From: Candidatus Moranbacteria bacterium UBA4824
Lineage (GTDB): Bacteria; Patescibacteriota; Minisyncoccia; Moranbacterales; UBA2206
Length of the DNA stretch: 8,592 bases
Assembly: GCA_002400405.1 (NCBI GenBank)
Contig: DHFM01000008.1
Span: 1 to 8,592, forward strand
Reading direction: 5' to 3'
The notes under the pieces were generated by a model. That model made no database searches and was not told where the DNA came from. It saw only the letters and a list, made by a program, of their open reading frames with translations. Positions 6,281 to 8,592 of this stretch are shown here, in pieces; the stretch's first letter is position 1, and each line of letters starts with the position of its first letter. The translations under genes and the position numbers were made by a program.

Positions 6281-7717
6281 ATGCAAAATAAGGCAAAAAT
6301 AAAGGAATATTTAAGTGAACAACTAGCTCAGGCTGACTTTAGGTCTAGGGCCTATGTTTTTGATGCACAAAATAAAAAGCGCCCAAATAGAAATATTTTT
6401 ATAAAAATACAAGTACATCTGGATAAATTTTTGGCTGGTAATAAATCTTATCGCTGGGTTGCATTGACTGGTTTACGAGGTGCTGGAAAAACAACGATAA
6501 TGCACCAATTGTATTTTGCTAATAAAAATATTGACGGATATTTTTTGACTCTAGCTGTGGATGAAGTCACGCAAACGCTAGGAAGCAGTATTAGTGAAGT
6601 TGTGGATATTTTTGAAGAAGTCATAGGGCGTCCTATTGTTAATTTGAACAAGCCACTATTCTTATTTTTGGATGAAGTTCAATATGATGAAAAATGGGGT
6701 GCAGCTCTAAAAGCTATCTATGATCGCGCTCACAATGTTTTTATTTTTTCAACAGGTAGCGCTGCTATTTTGCTCAATAGCAATTCTGATATAGCACGAA
6801 GGGCTATATTTGAAAAAATTTATCCTTTATCATTTTCCGAATTTTTGAAAATTAAACATGGTAAATATGAAATAAAAAATCTTTCCAAATTATTAAGAGA
6901 AGTTATTTTTTTCAGTAAAGATGCTAAAGAAGTTTATGATAATTTGAAAAAGCAAGAAAAAAAAATAAATGAATATTATTCTAATGTTAGTCGGTTGGAT
7001 TTTGAAAATTATCTTTTTTATGGATCATTGCCTTTTATGATAGCTCTAGAAAATGAGGCTTTGGTGTATGATCAAATTAGCAAATCTCTCGATAAGGTTA
7101 TAAATAAGGATATTCCACAAATGGGTAGTTTATCGTCAGATATCACAGGAAAAATATCCGCTATTTTGTATGCAGTTGCTGATATGGATGCTTTGAATTT
7201 TACAACCCTCGCGGAAAAATTTGGAATTTCACGTCCCAAAATTTCAGAAATTTTTTCGGTATTAGAACAAGCTGAAATTTTGCACAGAATATATCCGCAG
7301 GGTTCGCATTTTAAACAAGTAACCCAAAAACCTTCTAAATATCTTTTTTCTTCTCCGGCGTTTAGGGCTATGTATTACAAGACAATAGGCAGTGTTATAA
7401 CTGATCAAAATGCTAGGGGTAAATTATTGGAAGATTTGATTGGAATGTATCTCTATAGACTTTGCGATAAAAAACCTGTTTTTTCTCTTACATATGATAG
7501 CGCCAAAGGTGGGGCTGATTTTATTGTGAAAGCAAGTGAAAATAGGATTGTGATTGAAGTTGGTTCAAATAAAAAAGAATATAAACAAGTAGTTCAAACA
7601 TCGCAAAAAGTTAAAGCAAGATATGGTATTATTATTTCAGAACAAGGGGATGAGCTACAATTTAATCAAAAAGCAAATGCGTTGAAAATACCATTAAAAT
7701 ATTTCTTGCTTGTTTAG
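6281..7717 (+). CDS. AAA_14/DUF4143-type ATP-binding protein with a PD-(D/E)XK-like C-terminus
   Basis: The protein has 478 residues and no membrane segment. The P-loop GLRGAGKTT (Gly64 to Thr72; Lys70, Thr71) and Walker B LFLFLDEVQ (Asp131, Glu132) mark the AAA_14 ATPase domain (about 55-190). FSTGSAA (156-162) fits sensor 1, and YPLSFSEFL is the usual linker motif. Residues about 303-342 form a winged-helix-like unit (LAEKFGISRPKISEIFSVLEQAEIL). The C-terminus holds GGADF (Asp413) and IEVGSNKK (Glu426), the shape of a PD-(D/E)XK core with Gly where the Lys of EVK is expected. The length is normal for the stand-alone COG1373-type ATPases found in archaea and CPR bacteria, whose cellular role is not established. 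It is not a polysaccharide-export ATPase: there is no ABC signature LSGGQ. It carries its own candidate promoter, is bracketed by copies of the flippase tail, and interrupts a transport gene pair, which suggests an inserted accessory gene. The frame after its TAG continues as the flippase tail. Confidence 0.88.
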   Translation: MQNKAKIKEYLSEQLAQADFRSRAYVFDAQNKKRPNRNIFIKIQVHLDKFLAGNKSYRWVALTGLRGAGKTTIMHQLYFANKNIDGYFLTLAVDEVTQTLGSSISEVVDIFEEVIGRPIVNLNKPLFLFLDEVQYDEKWGAALKAIYDRAHNVFIFSTGSAAILLNSNSDIARRAIFEKIYPLSFSEFLKIKHGKYEIKNLSKLLREVIFFSKDAKEVYDNLKKQEKKINEYYSNVSRLDFENYLFYGSLPFMIALENEALVYDQISKSLDKVINKDIPQMGSLSSDITGKISAILYAVADMDALNFTTLAEKFGISRPKISEIFSVLEQAEILHRIYPQGSHFKQVTQKPSKYLFSSPAFRAMYYKTIGSVITDQNARGKLLEDLIGMYLYRLCDKKPVFSLTYDSAKGGADFIVKASENRIVIEVGSNKKEYKQVVQTSQKVKARYGIIISEQGDELQFNQKANALKIPLKYFLLV

Positions 7718-7771
7718 TGTTTGTATAATATCGTTAATGTACTTATAATTAGAAGAAGTTATGGAAAATAG
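7718..7771 (+). pseudogene. Remnant tail of a diverged second flippase gene
   Basis: Directly after the ATPase stop, and in the same frame, the DNA reads CLYNIVNVLIIRRSYGK followed by TAG (7769-7771). The intact flippase ends CLYNIFNVFIIRRSYGK. Codon by codon the differences are synonymous (TGC/TGT, ATT/ATC, ATC/ATT, TAA/TAG) or Phe to Val or Leu. That pattern points to divergence while still coding, not to a fresh copy. There is no start codon or body for this second flippase. The permease start ATG (7761) lies inside the remnant, overlapping its stop as in a tightly coupled gene pair. Confidence 0.8.
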
Positions 7772-8534
7772 AAAACATGAAAATTACCGCGAACTAATCT
7801 GGATGCTGGCGAAAACCGATTTTAAGCTCCGCTATCACGGATCATTTTTGGGATATATCTGGGTTCTTCTGAAGCCTCTTTGTATTTTTGCTGTCTTGAA
7901 TTTTGTTTTTTCAGCTATGTTCGGGGCTGGTGGCACCTATTCTCTGGAACTTTTGGTTGGACTGATGCTTTTCTTTTTTTTCTCCGAGGGTACTACTGCC
8001 GGCATGGGTTCGCTCCTGTCTAAAGCGCAATTGGTAACAAAAATTTATGTTCCGCGCTGGACAATAATAGTCGCCTCAACTATCAACGCTACTATGATTT
8101 TTTTGATGAATCTTGTTGTGATTGCTTTATTTTTTGCTATCAAAGGATTTATGCCAAGCATTGGCTCAATTTTGATTTTTTTTATCTTTTCGATTTTCAT
8201 GTATATTTTAATCCTATCTTTTTCGCTTATAACCGCTCCGCTTTATGTTAAATTTCGCGATCTAGCGATGATTTGGGAAGTTCTTTTGATGATTTTGATG
8301 TATGCCTCGCCGATAATTTATCCCTTATCTATTATTCCAGCAAAATACCATATTATTTTTCTCCTAAATCCACTGGCCTTTATTGTGCATTTTACCAAAC
8401 AAGCATTGATTCATAATCAATTTGTAATCTCAACTCACTATGTTTTGGTTTTTTTCGCTATTGTAATTTCTGTCTTTGCTTTGGGAATATATTCTTATCG
8501 AAAACTTATACCTAAAGTCGCGGAGAACATATAG
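7761..8534 (+). CDS. ABC-2 type polysaccharide export permease (Wzm/TagG family)
   Basis: The protein has 257 residues and about six membrane helices (near 32-52, 62-83, 100-125, 130-155, 165-188, 225-247), the usual size for Wzm/TagG permeases. Family signatures occur in order: TDFKLRYHGSFLGYIWVLLKPL (spread over about 18-39), LVTKIYVPRW (about 90-99), APLYVKFRDLAMIW (about 158-171), and SPIIYPLSIIP with LNPLAFIVHFTKQAL near the C-terminus. Such permeases pair with a Wzt/TagH ATPase to export completed lipid-linked O-antigen, teichoic-acid-like or other polymers across the membrane. No ATPase partner with an ABC signature is present in the window; it would be expected downstream. The upstream AAA gene cannot fill this role. 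The start codon sits in the flippase-tail remnant, 43 bp after the ATPase stop. AGAAGAAG just before the ATG is only a weak ribosome site. Confidence 0.92.
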   Translation: MENRKHENYRELIWMLAKTDFKLRYHGSFLGYIWVLLKPLCIFAVLNFVFSAMFGAGGTYSLELLVGLMLFFFFSEGTTAGMGSLLSKAQLVTKIYVPRWTIIVASTINATMIFLMNLVVIALFFAIKGFMPSIGSILIFFIFSIFMYILILSFSLITAPLYVKFRDLAMIWEVLLMILMYASPIIYPLSIIPAKYHIIFLLNPLAFIVHFTKQALIHNQFVISTHYVLVFFAIVISVFALGIYSYRKLIPKVAENI

Positions 8535-8592
8535 ACAATAGAATTGGAATTTAAAATTTATAATTTCAAAGGCTCTAGACTAGAAGATATTT
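8535..8592. other. 58-bp end segment leading to an unseen gene
   Basis: No terminator hairpin follows the permease stop, so transcription probably continues. A frame starting with TTG at 8544 stays open to the window edge and reads (L)EFKIYNFKGSRLEDI. It could be the start of the next gene, but there is no ribosome site and the stretch is too short to judge. Confidence 0.2.

Noticed and set aside
6118..7717. ATPase segment as a classical insertion sequence or transposon
   Set aside because: There is no transposase, no matching terminal inverted repeats and no short identical target duplication; the flanking repeats are diverged coding tails.
1..8592. Recoding of TGA (as in some CPR lineages)
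   Set aside because: No accepted gene needs an in-frame TGA, all frames are full length under the standard code, and the use of only TAA/TAG stops in seven genes is too small a sample.
1..8592. CRISPR arrays, tRNA or rRNA genes
   Set aside because: No regularly spaced repeats and no tRNA T-loop or rRNA core strings were seen on either strand.

Overview
The window is A+T-rich and densely packed. All seven protein genes I accept lie on the + strand, and most starts lack a clear Shine-Dalgarno sequence. The gene content, the small uncharacterised proteins and the large secreted multi-domain lipase resemble Candidate Phyla Radiation (Patescibacteria) genomes. That placement is an inference from style; there is no marker gene here. 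All long frames are free of in-frame TGA, so the standard bacterial code fits.

Layout. Bases 1-206 hold the C-terminal end of a UDP-glucuronate 4-epimerase-like sugar-nucleotide enzyme. After an 80-bp gap marked by a perfect 13-bp inverted repeat comes a 1121-residue exported protein. It combines a right-handed beta-helix region, an LCAT-like alpha/beta hydrolase with a recognisable Ser-Asp-His triad, beta-sandwich and Ig-like domains, and a helical tail. A small four-helix membrane protein follows 18 bp later. Next is a 136-residue basic protein of unassigned function, set off by a 15-bp direct repeat. Bases 4597-4908 have no convincing + strand gene but carry a promoter/terminator pair on the - strand. 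Bases 4909-6117 encode a Wzx-type polysaccharide flippase. Bases 6281-7717 encode a stand-alone AAA ATPase with a DUF4143-type, nuclease-fold-like C-terminus. Bases 7761-8534 encode a Wzm/TagG-type ABC-2 permease. The last 58 bases lead into an unseen gene.

The epimerase, flippase and ABC permease together indicate a cell-surface polysaccharide biosynthesis and export locus. The lipase, its membrane neighbour and the ATPase look like accessory genes embedded in it.

The most informative structure is at the ATPase. The final 17 codons of the flippase occur a second time directly after the ATPase stop codon, in the flippase frame, at 45/50 identity over the core, with mostly synonymous or conservative differences. 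The second copy contains the start codon of the permease. This looks like the tail of a second, diverged flippase allele left behind when the ATPase segment (with its own candidate promoter), or the flippase plus ATPase segment, was recombined into the locus.
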